Shown here: positions 9,533-18,536 of the stretch, one piece after another
Numbering within the stretch: position 1 is the first letter of the stretch
Layout: each line of letters starts with the position of its first letter
From: Sphingobium lactosutens
Lineage (GTDB): Bacteria; Pseudomonadota; Alphaproteobacteria; Sphingomonadales; Sphingomonadaceae
Direction: 5' to 3'
Length of the DNA stretch: 64,000 bases
NCBI RefSeq assembly: GCF_013393185.1
Contig: NZ_QJQX01000051.1
Span: forward strand, 1 to 64,000
The notes under the pieces: model-generated
What the model saw: the letters and a program-made list of their open reading frames with translations, nothing else
Told to the model about the DNA's origin: nothing
Databases searched by the model: none
Position numbers and translations under genes: made by a program

Positions 9533-9547
9533 ATGCGTATACGTATG
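9533..9547. promoter_or_regulatory. Second palindromic site before the TonB receptor gene
   Basis: Overlapping palindromes CGTATACG and ATACGTAT lie about 140 bases upstream of the receptor start. Together with the site at 9465 they could be operators of the divergent LacI regulator. This is suggested only by symmetry and position. Confidence 0.3.
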
Positions 9548-9682
9548 CCTTCTGGTCGCCCCGGCAGAACGCAGCGTAAGCATGCTGCCACCGCGGGGAA
9601 ATGGCGCTGCACGACCATAGCCACGGCAAACAAGATTTCGCGCCGGCACAGAGGGTCCGTCGGTGTTTCAGGGAGAGGATAA

Positions 9683-12400
9683 GTGGCCAACCAGTTCGAC
9701 CGCGCCCGCATGCTGGGCGCTTCCATTTTTGCCATCGTCGCGGCGACCGGCGTGACCCCGACTCTGGCGCAGGATGCGCAGGGCGCTCCCCAGGCTGATG
9801 CCGCCGCGCCGCAGGGCGAAACTAGCGACACAATCGTCGTCACCGGCTTCCGCGCCGCGCTGCAAAGCGCCGTCAACGTCAAGAAGAACGCCCAGACCAT
9901 CGTGGAATCGGTGTCGGCCGAAGATATCGGCAAGCTGCCCGACGCATCGATCGGCGAATCCATCGCCCGCCTGCCCGGCCTCACCTCGCAGCGCCTGTTC
10001 GGCCGCGCCAATTCGATCGCGATCCGCGGCGCCAGCGCCGACCTGTCCTCGACCACCCTCAACGGCCGTCCGCAGACCTCGACCGGTGAACAGCGCAATG
10101 TCGAATTCGACCAATATCCCGCCGAAGTCGTCAACCGCGTCGACGTTTACAAGACGCCGCAGGCCAATCTGATCCATCAGGGTCTGGTCGGCACCGTGGA
10201 CATCCGCACCATCCGCCCGCTCGACTATGGCAAGCGGATGATCGCCGTGGGCGCGCGCGGCGTCTATACCGATCTTGGCAAGATCAACGCCGACAGTGAC
10301 GACAAGGGCTATCGCCTGACCGGCACCTATGTCGACCAGTTCGCCGGCGACCGGATCGGCGTCGCCCTCTCGGTCGCCTATAGCGACGAACCCTATCAGT
10401 CGAAGGAGTTCGAGGCCTGGGGCTATGCCGACGGGCCGAACGGCGACAAGGTGATCGGCGGCGTGAAGCCGTTCGGCGTGTCGACCCAGCTCAAGCGCCT
10501 CGGCATCCAGGGCAGCGTGCAGGTACAGGCGACCGACACGCTGATGCTGACCTTCGACGGTTTCTACGGCGACTTCAAGGACAAGCAGATCAAGCGCGGC
10601 GTCGAAGTTCCGCTCTACTGGAGCGGCGCGACGCTGGTCCCCGGCAGCACGACGACCGACGGCAATTTCATCAAGGGCGGCACCTTCACCAATGTCGAAG
10701 CCGTGGTGAACAACCATGGCTATGAGCGCAAGTCGACCATCTTCTCGGGCGGCTTCAACGCCAAATATACCGGCGACGATGGCTGGTCGGCCAGCTTCGA
10801 CTTCGGCTATTCGCGCACCGACCGCAGCGAACTCTCGCTCGAATCCAATGCTGGCACCGGCTATGGCCCCGGCAATGGCGCCACCGACACGCTGGATTTC
10901 GTTAGCGACCGCAAGGGCACGCATTTCACCAGCCATCTGCTGGACTATAGCGACCCCAATCTGATGGTGCTGACCGATCCGCTCGGCTGGGGCGCAGGCG
11001 CGCCGCTCGGCCATCAGGAAGGCTATTACAACAACCGCATCATCGACGACGAGATCAAGAGCTATCAGATCGAGTTCGGCAAGGAGAATGAGGGCAGCTT
11101 CCTGTCGAAGGTCACGGTCGGCCTCGGCTATACCGACCGCACCAAGGCGAAGACGCCGGAAGAATATGTGCTCAACCTGGCGAACGGCGCGACGTCGCTG
11201 GTCCTGCCGCAGCAATATCGGATGGACCCGACCGACCTCGGTTTCCTCGGGCTTGGCCCGATCCTGAGCTACGACCCGTTCAAGCTGCTGGAGGACGGCG
11301 TCTATCAGAAGATACTGAACCCCAGCAAGGATATCCCGGCCAAGGCCTATTCGGTGACGGAGCGCGTCATGTCCGCCTATCTGATGGCGAACATCAAGCA
11401 GTCGGTCGGATCGGCCGAACTCACCGGCAATATCGGCGTCCTCGCCCAGAATACCGAACAGAAGTCGCGCGGTTTCATCAACCTCGCCGCCGCCGATCTG
11501 GTGCCGACCACGCGCGGCGCGAACTATTGGGACGTGCTGCCCAGCGCGAACCTGTCGCTGCGTTTCCCCAGCGACTTCGTCATCCGCCTGTCGGGTGCGC
11601 GCGAAATCCAGCGCCCCCGGTTCGAGGATATGAAGGTCAGCCTCGACTATGGCTATAACACCGCCAGCGGGGTCATCACCGGCACCGGCGGCACGCCGAC
11701 GCTGCGCCCCTATCGCGCCTGGGCGGCGGACCTCAATTTCGAGAAATATTTCGGGACCAAGGGCTATCTCGGCCTCCAGATGTTCTACAAGAAGCTGGAA
11801 AGCTACGTCTATCGGGAAACCGTGCCGTTCGACTATACCGGCCTGCCCATCACCCTGCCGCCGGGCGTGACCGACTTCAACGGCACCATCACCCGGCCGG
11901 TCAATGGTCAGGGCGGCAAGCTCTACGGCTTCGAGATCGCGGGCACCGTGCCGTTCGAGATCGTCACCCCCGCGCTGGAAGGCTTCGGCCTGACGGGCGG
12001 TGCGGGCTATACCAAGACCAGCATCAAGCCGGGCGTCAGCGCCTCGTCCGAAGACCTGCCCGACTATTCGCGCTGGGTCGCCAACGGCACGCTCTTCTTC
12101 GAAAAGTGGGGCTTCTCGGCGCGCGGTTCGGTGCGCTACCGCTCCGCCTTCGTCGGCCAGTTCGTCGGCTTCGGCGGTGAACGCGAACTGCGCCGGGCGC
12201 TCAGCGAAACTATCGTCGACGGGCAGATCGGCTATGATTTCCAAGAAGGCAGTGCGCTCCATGGCCTGTCGGTCTTCCTCCAGGGCCAGAATCTGACCGA
12301 CGAACCGTTCGTGTCGGTGGACACCGGAGCGTCGATCCAGATCCGCAATTACCAGACCTATGGCCGCCGCTTCATGGCGGGCTTCAACTACCGCTTCTGA
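9683..12400 (+). CDS. TonB-dependent receptor for alpha-glucan oligosaccharides
   Basis: Outer-membrane transporter of 905 residues. The start is GTG 9683 behind ggagagg. The signal peptide ends near TPTLAQ, the plug domain begins DTIVVTGFRAALQSAVNVKK (the Xanthomonas/Caulobacter-type receptor N-terminus), and the barrel ends in the usual terminal Phe (MAGFNYRF). The KLPDASIGESIARLPG segment is typical of carbohydrate receptors of this class. It diverges from the LacI gene and is followed by two GH13 enzymes, so uptake of maltodextrins or related glucans is the likely role. Confidence 0.92.
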   Translation: MANQFDRARMLGASIFAIVAATGVTPTLAQDAQGAPQADAAAPQGETSDTIVVTGFRAALQSAVNVKKNAQTIVESVSAEDIGKLPDASIGESIARLPGLTSQRLFGRANSIAIRGASADLSSTTLNGRPQTSTGEQRNVEFDQYPAEVVNRVDVYKTPQANLIHQGLVGTVDIRTIRPLDYGKRMIAVGARGVYTDLGKINADSDDKGYRLTGTYVDQFAGDRIGVALSVAYSDEPYQSKEFEAWGYADGPNGDKVIGGVKPFGVSTQLKRLGIQGSVQVQATDTLMLTFDGFYGDFKDKQIKRGVEVPLYWSGATLVPGSTTTDGNFIKGGTFTNVEAVVNNHGYERKSTIFSGGFNAKYTGDDGWSASFDFGYSRTDRSELSLESNAGTGYGPGNGATDTLDFVSDRKGTHFTSHLLDYSDPNLMVLTDPLGWGAGAPLGHQEGYYNNRIIDDEIKSYQIEFGKENEGSFLSKVTVGLGYTDRTKAKTPEEYVLNLANGATSLVLPQQYRMDPTDLGFLGLGPILSYDPFKLLEDGVYQKILNPSKDIPAKAYSVTERVMSAYLMANIKQSVGSAELTGNIGVLAQNTEQKSRGFINLAAADLVPTTRGANYWDVLPSANLSLRFPSDFVIRLSGAREIQRPRFEDMKVSLDYGYNTASGVITGTGGTPTLRPYRAWAADLNFEKYFGTKGYLGLQMFYKKLESYVYRETVPFDYTGLPITLPPGVTDFNGTITRPVNGQGGKLYGFEIAGTVPFEIVTPALEGFGLTGGAGYTKTSIKPGVSASSEDLPDYSRWVANGTLFFEKWGFSARGSVRYRSAFVGQFVGFGGERELRRALSETIVDGQIGYDFQEGSALHGLSVFLQGQNLTDEPFVSVDTGASIQIRNYQTYGRRFMAGFNYRF

Positions 12401-12410
12401 TGTGTAGACT

Positions 12411-12443
12411 GGCCCGGCGGCCGATGCGTCGCTGGGCCTTTTT
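12411..12443 (+). terminator. Terminator or attenuator after the receptor gene
   Basis: Stem ggcccggcg (12411-12419) with cgctgggcc (12430-12438), 9 bp with one G-U pair and a 10-base loop, followed directly by ttttt. It starts 10 bases after the receptor stop and precedes the glycosidases, so it probably lowers their expression relative to the receptor. Confidence 0.75.
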
Positions 12444-12470
12444 CAAGGTTCAAGCAAAGGGATGCCCCTC

Positions 12471-14300
12471 ATGGGTCGAACGGCCACGACTTTCCTCGTG
12501 ACGGCCGCCGGGATGGCTGCGGCTCTGATCGGCGCGGCAAATGCGCAGGCCAACACGCTGTCCGACCTGCGCGCCCGCACGCCGGAACAGGAAATCGTCT
12601 ATTTTGTCCTGCCCGACCGGTTCGCCAACGGCGATCCGAAAAACGACAGGGGCGGCCTGAAAGGCGGCCCGCTCCAGACCGGCTATGACCCGACCTCGCG
12701 CGCCTTCTATCATGGCGGCGACCTCAAGGGGCTGATCGCGAAGCTCGACTATATCCAAGGGCTGGGAGCAACCGCCATCTGGCTCGCCCCCATCTTCAGG
12801 AACAAGCCTGTGCAGGGCGCCGGGGGGCAGGAAAGCGCCGGCTATCACGGCTATTGGGTGACGGACTTTACCAGCGTCGATCCCCATTTCGGCACCGACG
12901 CCGACTTCAGGGCGCTGGTCGATGCCGCCCATGCTCGCGGCATGAAAGTCTATATGGACATCATCGCCAACCATACGGCCGATGTGATCCAGTATCGGGA
13001 AAGCTCCACCAGCGCGGCGCCCTATCGCAGCAAGGCCGACTATCCCTGGTCGCGCCAGGGCGGCGCGTCGGGAAAACCGATCAATCCCGGCTTCGCCGGC
13101 GACCATGACGGCAGCGCCGCCAACTGGGCGAAGCTGACCGATCCGTCCTTCGCCTACACGCCCGTCATTCCGAAAGGCGAGGAGAAGGCCAAGACCCCCG
13201 CCTGGCTCAACGACCTCATTTATTATCATAATCGCGGCGACACCGACTGGAAGGGCGAAAGTTCGCAATATGGCGATTTCGTCGGCTTGGACGACCTTGC
13301 CACCGAAGATCCGCGCGTGGTCGCCGGCTTCATCGAAATCTACAAGGGCTGGATCGACCGTTTCGGCATCGACGGCTATCGCATCGACACCGCCCGCCAT
13401 GTGAACCCGGAATTCTGGCGCGCCTTCATCCCCGCCATCCGAGCCCATGCAGCGGCGAAGGGCATCCCCAATTTCCACATCTTCGGCGAAGTCGCGACCG
13501 GCGACTATGATCCGGCGTTGCTGGCAAGCTGGACCCGCAACGCCGCCTTCCCCGCCGTGCTGGACTTCGCCTTCATGCGCGCCGCCGTCGACGCGGCCAG
13601 CGGCAAGACCGGCACAGACATACTCGCGCGCCTTGGCGAGGATGATGCACTCTATGAAGGCGGCAAGGCGGCGGCGCTGCAACTGCCGACCTTCCTCGGC
13701 AATCATGATGCCGGCCGCTTCGCCTTTTTCCTGCGTCAGGCCAAGCCCGACATGAGCACGGACGAGGAACTGGCGCGCACCCTATTGGGCCATGCGATGC
13801 TGCTCACGCTGCGCGGCGTGCCGACGCTCTATTATGGTGACGAGCAGGGCTTTGCCGGCACTGGCAACGACCAGCAGGCGCGGCAAGACATGTTCGCGTC
13901 CAGGGTGGCCGAATATAACGCGGACCGGCTGGTCGGCACGAACGCGACCACGGCGACCGAAAGTTTCAATCCCGACCACCCGCTCTATCGCGCGATCGCG
14001 ACGCTGGCGAAAATCCGCCGCGACACCCCCGCTCTGTCGCGCGGCGCGACGATCCTGCGCGCCAGCTCGGACAAGCCCGGCCTCTTCGCCGTCTCCCGCA
14101 TCGATCCCGATACGGGGCGCGAGGTTCTGGTCGCCTTCAACACATCGGCCGCTCCGCTGTCGGGCAATATCGCGGTCGATCCAGCCAGCGGCGGCTTCAC
14201 GTCGCTGGCCGGCGCCTGCCCGGCCGCGCCAGCCGCGCCGGGCAGCCTTGCCCTCTCCCTCCCCGCCTTCGGCTATGCCGTCTGCGCCGCCAAACCCTGA
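12471..14300 (+). CDS. GH13 alpha-amylase family enzyme, exported
   Basis: About 609 residues from ATG 12471 (ATG 12462 is also possible; the purine-rich aaaggg is better spaced for 12471). A signal peptide ends at ANAQA. The GH13 barrel starts IVYFVLPDRFANGD; conserved region I is MDIIANHTAD, region II DGYRIDTARHVN (nucleophile Asp), region III HIFGEVATGD (acid/base Glu) and region IV FLGNHDAGRF. A C-terminal beta domain follows. Periplasmic or surface breakdown of alpha-glucans fits the neighbouring receptor. The exact specificity (amylase, cyclomaltodextrinase, pullulanase type) cannot be fixed from sequence alone. Confidence 0.9.
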   Translation: MGRTATTFLVTAAGMAAALIGAANAQANTLSDLRARTPEQEIVYFVLPDRFANGDPKNDRGGLKGGPLQTGYDPTSRAFYHGGDLKGLIAKLDYIQGLGATAIWLAPIFRNKPVQGAGGQESAGYHGYWVTDFTSVDPHFGTDADFRALVDAAHARGMKVYMDIIANHTADVIQYRESSTSAAPYRSKADYPWSRQGGASGKPINPGFAGDHDGSAANWAKLTDPSFAYTPVIPKGEEKAKTPAWLNDLIYYHNRGDTDWKGESSQYGDFVGLDDLATEDPRVVAGFIEIYKGWIDRFGIDGYRIDTARHVNPEFWRAFIPAIRAHAAAKGIPNFHIFGEVATGDYDPALLASWTRNAAFPAVLDFAFMRAAVDAASGKTGTDILARLGEDDALYEGGKAAALQLPTFLGNHDAGRFAFFLRQAKPDMSTDEELARTLLGHAMLLTLRGVPTLYYGDEQGFAGTGNDQQARQDMFASRVAEYNADRLVGTNATTATESFNPDHPLYRAIATLAKIRRDTPALSRGATILRASSDKPGLFAVSRIDPDTGREVLVAFNTSAAPLSGNIAVDPASGGFTSLAGACPAAPAAPGSLALSLPAFGYAVCAAKP

Positions 14301-14311
14301 TGGAAAGAGCG

Positions 14312-15931
14312 ATGACCCCTGAACCGACTGCCGCCACAACCTCAGCCGACCTCCCCTGGTGGAAGGGCGCGGTAATCTACCAGATCTATCCGCGCAGCTT
14401 TCAGGACAGCAATGGCGATGGCATCGGCGACCTGAACGGCATCACGCAGCGGCTCGACCATGTCGCAAGGCTCGGTGCGGACGCCATCTGGATCTCGCCT
14501 TTCTTCACCTCCCCGATGCGCGATTTCGGCTATGACATAGCCGATTATTGCGATGTCGATCCGATCTTCGGCACGCTCGCCGATTTCGACGCGCTGGTCG
14601 CCCGCGCCCATGAATTGGGCCTCAAGGTCACGATCGATCAGGTCTACGCCCACACATCCGACCTGCACGACTGGTTCGCGCAAAGCCGCGCCAGCCGCAC
14701 CGGCGACAAGGCCGACTGGTTCGTCTGGGTCGATCCGAAGGAAGACGGCACCCCGCCCAACAACTGGCAGTCGGTCTTCGGCGGCCCCGCCTGGACCTGG
14801 GACGGGCGGCGCGGCCAATATTATATGCACCAGTTTCTGAGTAGCCAGCCGCAGCTCAACCTGCACAATCCCGCCGTGCAGGACGCGCTGCTCGACGCCA
14901 TGCGCTTCTGGCTGGATCGCGGCGTCGACGGCTTCCGCCTCGACGCGCTCAACCATTCGATGCACGACCCGCTGCTGCGCGACAATCCGCCCGCGCCCGA
15001 CACCGGAAAGCCGCGCACCCGCTCCTTCGACTATCAGATCAAGAAGTACAGCCAGTCGCACCCCGGCGTGGTCGACTTCATCAAGCGTATCCGTTCGCTG
15101 TGCGACGAATATGGCGCGATCTTCACAGTGGCGGAAGTCGGCGGCGACCTCTCCGAAAAGGAGATGAAGGCCTATACGGCGGGCGAAAGCCACCTCAACA
15201 GCGCCTATGGCTTCAACTTCCTCTACGCCGACAGGCTGACGCCCGCGCTGGTCGCCGAAACAGTCGAGCGCTGGCCCGACGAGCCGGGCCTTGGCTGGCC
15301 AAGCTGGGCGTTCGAGAACCACGACGCCCCGCGCGCGGTGTCGCGCTGGTGCGCGCCCGACGATCGCCCCGCCTTCGGCCGGCTGAAGGCGATGCTGCTG
15401 GTCGCGCTGCGCGGCAACGCGATCCTTTATCAGGGCGAGGAACTGGGCATCACCCAGGTCGATATCCCGTTCGAGCGATTGCAGGATCCCGAAGCCATCG
15501 CCAACTGGCCGCTCACCCTGTCGCGCGACGGCGCGCGCACGCCGCTGCCGTGGGCGGCAGATGCGGCGCAGGCGGGTTTCAGCACCGCCGAACCCTGGCT
15601 GCCGGTCGGGGACGAAAATGTCGCCCGCGCCGTCGACGCGCAGGAAGCCGACGCCGCATCCCTGCTCAACCATACCCGCGCCATGCTGGCCCTGCGCAAG
15701 GCGCATCCGGCGCTGCGCCATGGCCGTCTGGAGATACTGGTCGCCGACGGCCAGCGCCTGTTCTTCCGCCGTCAGGCCGACGGTCAGTCGCTGCTCTGCC
15801 TGTTCAACCTGTCGAGCGAACCGGCCGCATGGCCTCAAGAGATCGCGCCGACCAACAAGCTGCTCAGCGCCGTCAATGGCGCCGCGCCGGGCCTATTGCC
15901 GCCTTTCGGCGCGCTGATGATCGAAGAATAA
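14312..15931 (+). CDS. GH13 alpha-glucosidase (oligo-glucosidase type)
   Basis: 539 residues from ATG 14312, preceded by ggaaaga at good spacing. No signal peptide, so probably cytoplasmic. The N-terminus WWKGAVIYQIYPRSFQDSNG is typical of GH13 alpha-glucosidases. Catalytic regions: GVDGFRLDALNH (nucleophile Asp), FTVAEVGG (Glu) and FENHDAPR (Asp). Region I reads DQVYAHTSD, with Ala where Asn is common, a variation I regard as frequent in alphaproteobacterial members. It would hydrolyse imported maltooligosaccharides or sucrose-like alpha-glucosides to glucose. Confidence 0.92.
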   Translation: MTPEPTAATTSADLPWWKGAVIYQIYPRSFQDSNGDGIGDLNGITQRLDHVARLGADAIWISPFFTSPMRDFGYDIADYCDVDPIFGTLADFDALVARAHELGLKVTIDQVYAHTSDLHDWFAQSRASRTGDKADWFVWVDPKEDGTPPNNWQSVFGGPAWTWDGRRGQYYMHQFLSSQPQLNLHNPAVQDALLDAMRFWLDRGVDGFRLDALNHSMHDPLLRDNPPAPDTGKPRTRSFDYQIKKYSQSHPGVVDFIKRIRSLCDEYGAIFTVAEVGGDLSEKEMKAYTAGESHLNSAYGFNFLYADRLTPALVAETVERWPDEPGLGWPSWAFENHDAPRAVSRWCAPDDRPAFGRLKAMLLVALRGNAILYQGEELGITQVDIPFERLQDPEAIANWPLTLSRDGARTPLPWAADAAQAGFSTAEPWLPVGDENVARAVDAQEADAASLLNHTRAMLALRKAHPALRHGRLEILVADGQRLFFRRQADGQSLLCLFNLSSEPAAWPQEIAPTNKLLSAVNGAAPGLLPPFGALMIEE

Positions 15932-15943
15932 GGAGACGCCCCT

Positions 15944-16192
15944 ATGCTGAACCCGTCGCTGTGCGCCTGCGCGCTGGCCCTTCCGTTCGCCCTCATGACA
16001 GCGGCTTTGGCGCAGGAGGCCCGCCCCGCCGTCACCGCCGCCTCGCCCGATGGCTCGATCGCCCTCACCGTCTCGACCGACAATGACAGCCGCCCGACCT
16101 GGTCGCTCTCGCGCAAGGGTAAGCTGCTGATCGCGCCGTCCAAGCGGGGCTTCATCCTGACCGACGGCCTCAACATGGTGCGCGGTTTATAG
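15944..16192 (+). pseudogene. GH97 glycoside hydrolase, only the N-terminus left
   Basis: The frame codes for a signal peptide (ends AALAQ) and the first 60 residues of a GH97 N-terminal beta-sandwich (AASPDGSIALTVSTDNDSRP, then GFILTDGLNMVRG). A full GH97 alpha-glucosidase (SusB type) is about 650-700 residues. The frame stops at TAG 16190-16192, which is made by the end of an IS5-like fragment, and no GH97 sequence reappears beyond that fragment. The rest of the gene was therefore lost, not just interrupted. Confidence 0.8.
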
Positions 16193-16619
16193 GGTCAGGA
16201 CGCGTTGATCAGAGCCAGAAGATGACGGTTGCGGCGAGTGCGATAGCGGAGAAGAGGGCTGTTGGGCATCGGTCATAGCGAGTCGCGACGCGGCGCCAGT
16301 CTTTGAGACGACCGAACATGATCTCGATGCGGTTGCGCCTTTTGTAGCGGCGCTTGTCGTATTTGACGGCCTTATTCCGAGACTTTCGGCCGGGATGCAG
16401 GGGGTGATGCCCTTTTCCTGCAAGGCTTCGCGGAACCAGTCGGCATCATAACCACGATCCGCCAGCAGCCATTGCGCTTTGGCAAGCTCGTCGAGCAGGT
16501 CGGCAGCACCGATATAATTGCTGACCTGGCCCGCAGTCATAAAGAAGCTGATCGGGCGGCCGTTCTCCTTACGGAGCCTGAATCACAGCGCGCCTCTCAC
16601 ATCAATGGGTCCTGAACCT
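16191..16619 (-). mobile_element. IS5-family element with internal deletion
   Basis: Bounded by imperfect inverted repeats: gggtcaggacgcgttgat at the left and the complement of atcaatgggtcctgaacc at the right, with TA at each outer edge. It is only about 430 bases, against about 800-900 for intact relatives. The transposase lacks its N-terminal half and has a frameshift. Confidence 0.75.
16200..16585 (-). pseudogene. IS5-family transposase fragment, frameshifted
   Basis: On the minus strand, ISFFMTAGQVSNYIGAADLL and WLLADRGYDADWFREALQEK match the middle of IS5-type transposases. After CIP the frame is shifted by one base; the shifted frame continues RKSRNKAVKYDKRRYKRRN, then FGRLKDWRRVATRYDRC to a natural end. 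The first 100 or so residues are missing. Not functional. Confidence 0.8.
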
Positions 16620-16728
16620 AACGCCACGGGACTGGATAGCCGGATCGTGAACATTGAAGCCCTTGTCGTATAGTGCAGTCGGTCCCTTTACCGCGACCGA
16701 GGTTCCGAGCACTATGGCTGTTCCGCCA

Positions 16729-16851
16729 TTACCCCAAACGATGGTCTTCCTCGCGAGCCATCATCGCCCAGATTGTCCGTACCATCTTGTTTGCCAGCGC
16801 TACGGCAATCACTATCCGCGATTTGCGCGCCATCATGCTGGCGCTAACATG
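16729..16851 (-). pseudogene. IS110-family transposase, C-terminal scrap
   Basis: Minus-strand residues MARKSRIVIAVALANKMVRT, then IWAMMAREED, ending at the stop complementary to 16729-16731. The ANKM-R-IWAMMAR block is the usual C-terminal end of IS110-family transposases. An in-frame stop lies just upstream, so only about 40 residues remain. It shows that the glucan/catabolic junction has been hit by more than one IS. Confidence 0.6.
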
Positions 16852-16908
16852 TCAAAAAATCTCAAACATAATTGTCGGGCAAGTCACGACTAAACGCGTC
16901 GGATAACG

Positions 16909-17985
16909 CTATCGCCACGGATTCACGATAATCTTGACGTCATCCTGCGGGGTCGCCAGCCGTTCAAACGCCAGCCCCGCCTCGTCCAACGTCACCCTCC
17001 CAGTCAGGAAGGCGCTGCTGTCGATCTGTCCCTCCGCGAGTGCGGTCAGCGTTTCGGCAAACTCAAGGGGAGTGTAGGCAAAGACAAAGCTGAATCGCAG
17101 TTGCTTGTTGATGGCGATGACCGGCAGGATGCTATCATCCTCCTGACACGCTCCGACCACGATGACGTGGGTGCAGGGCGGCACATTTTCGATCAGCGAC
17201 TGGAGGATGCCGGGCACGCCCACGCATTCAAAAATCAGCGGATCGCGCGAGGTTCTTCCCGCCATCTGTGCAAGGCCTAGGTCGGCGAGCGTGGCGGGCA
17301 CGTCGAAGGAGGACCAGTTGGCATGGGGTGAGGTGACGGCCGGATCGACGACGATATCCGCGCCGAGCCGTTCCGCCCGCACCCGCCGCGCCGGGGAGAA
17401 ATCGGCGGCGATGACGGGGCCGATCCCTTTGCGCTTCAGCGCCGCGATGACCGCAAGGCCGATGGGACCGCAACCGATCACCATCGCGACCGAGCGGTCG
17501 GACGGGGCCGCGACCGCCACCGCATGGGTTCCGACCGCCAACGGCTCCGTCAGCGCCGCCGCGTCTGACGAAAGACCGTTCGGAACCGGCAGCAGCAAGG
17601 CTTCGGTCAACACCACCCGCTCAGCGAAAGCGCCGCGATAGCGGGTGGAAAAGCCGATCAGTTCCGGGCCGAGCGGGCCAAAGGCGAAGGGGGTGGACAC
17701 GACGCGCGCGCCCGCCCTCAATCTTTTGTCGGTGGCGGGACCATGATCCAGTATCTCCGCGCAAAATTCATGACCCATGACCAGATCCTGCGCCGGATCG
17801 ATCGTGTCCGCCGCGCCCGACCGCAGCCCGATCTCCACGCCATGCTCCAGATGATGAACGGCATGCAGATCAGACCCACAGATGCCGCAGGCCAGCACCT
17901 TGGCCACCACCTGCCCGGACGCAGGCTCCGCCTCCGCCACGTCCCGCACGGACAGTTGCCCGTCGCGGCGAACCAGCGCGCGCAT
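16909..17985 (-). CDS. Zinc-type alcohol dehydrogenase (MDR family)
   Basis: 358 residues. The GroES-like domain carries the catalytic zinc ligand region CGICGSDLH (Cys33 area) and GHEF; the NAD(P) domain has the VIGCGPIGLAVIAAL Rossmann motif. The four-cysteine structural zinc loop of classical ADHs is not visible, as in some threonine/sorbitol dehydrogenase relatives. It is the last gene of a five-gene operon (TBDR, hydrolase, SDR, cupin, ADH); its ATG overlaps the cupin stop by one base. Likely oxidises an alcohol intermediate; the substrate is unknown. Confidence 0.88.
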   Translation of the reverse strand: MRALVRRDGQLSVRDVAEAEPASGQVVAKVLACGICGSDLHAVHHLEHGVEIGLRSGAADTIDPAQDLVMGHEFCAEILDHGPATDKRLRAGARVVSTPFAFGPLGPELIGFSTRYRGAFAERVVLTEALLLPVPNGLSSDAAALTEPLAVGTHAVAVAAPSDRSVAMVIGCGPIGLAVIAALKRKGIGPVIAADFSPARRVRAERLGADIVVDPAVTSPHANWSSFDVPATLADLGLAQMAGRTSRDPLIFECVGVPGILQSLIENVPPCTHVIVVGACQEDDSILPVIAINKQLRFSFVFAYTPLEFAETLTALAEGQIDSSAFLTGRVTLDEAGLAFERLATPQDDVKIIVNPWR

Positions 17986-18536
17986 CAGCGCGGAACCGCA
18001 TCATGGGGGGCTTTCTCATCCGCCCATTCTGTGCGCTTCTCCTCCAGAACCTTGACCGTCCTGTCCCAGAAGGCCACGGTCTTGCCGAGAAATCGGATGT
18101 CGAAATTCTCCGCCGTGCGGAACTCCAGCACCTCCACGCCACGAGTGCCGGGGCGGTAGCTGTAGGGTACACCGTTGCCGACGAAGAAGCCGTCGCCCGC
18201 ACCCAGCTCGTCGCTGCCCAGATGCAGCGAACCGGCCAGAATATAATAGAGGCAGTCGACATTATGGCTGTGCAGCGGCAGGGGAAAACCGCTCTTGAAC
18301 CAGGCATAGGTCAGGCTCATGCCACCCATGGAGAAAAGCAGCTTCACGACATTGGCGTCGTCGGCCCCGGCATCGGCGGCGCGCTGGATGCCGTCGAGGA
18401 TCACGGGGGTCAGCCCGGTCAGTTCCATGCAGGATGTTTCGCTATAGGCGACAGCGTCGGTGGCGCGAAAAATCTGGAATGGCGCTGGCTTGGGCGTCGG
18501 TGCGGCTGGCTCCGTCATGATCGTCTCCTTATTCAC
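17985..18536 (-). CDS. Cupin-domain protein
   Basis: 183 residues with one conserved cupin barrel: the motif PLHSHNVDCLYYILAG (metal-binding His residues) at about residues 83-98 and a second strand set at FVGNGVPYSYRPGTRGVEVLE. The cupin lies inside the catabolic operon with overlaps on both sides (8 bases with the SDR, 1 base with the ADH). Cupins here can be isomerases, dioxygenases or ligand-binding proteins; the sequence does not decide. Confidence 0.8.
   Translation of the reverse strand: MNKETIMTEPAAPTPKPAPFQIFRATDAVAYSETSCMELTGLTPVILDGIQRAADAGADDANVVKLLFSMGGMSLTYAWFKSGFPLPLHSHNVDCLYYILAGSLHLGSDELGAGDGFFVGNGVPYSYRPGTRGVEVLEFRTAENFDIRFLGKTVAFWDRTVKVLEEKRTEWADEKAPHDAVPR

Noticed and set aside
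9499-9535. Sigma-70 promoter before the glucan receptor
   Set aside because: TTGCAT and TAATAT-like boxes are present, but the spacing is far too long (over 20 bases), so I do not list it.
9668-12262. Long minus-strand open frame over the glucan receptor gene
   Set aside because: Antisense of a well-supported TonB receptor, low-complexity translation, no ribosome site.
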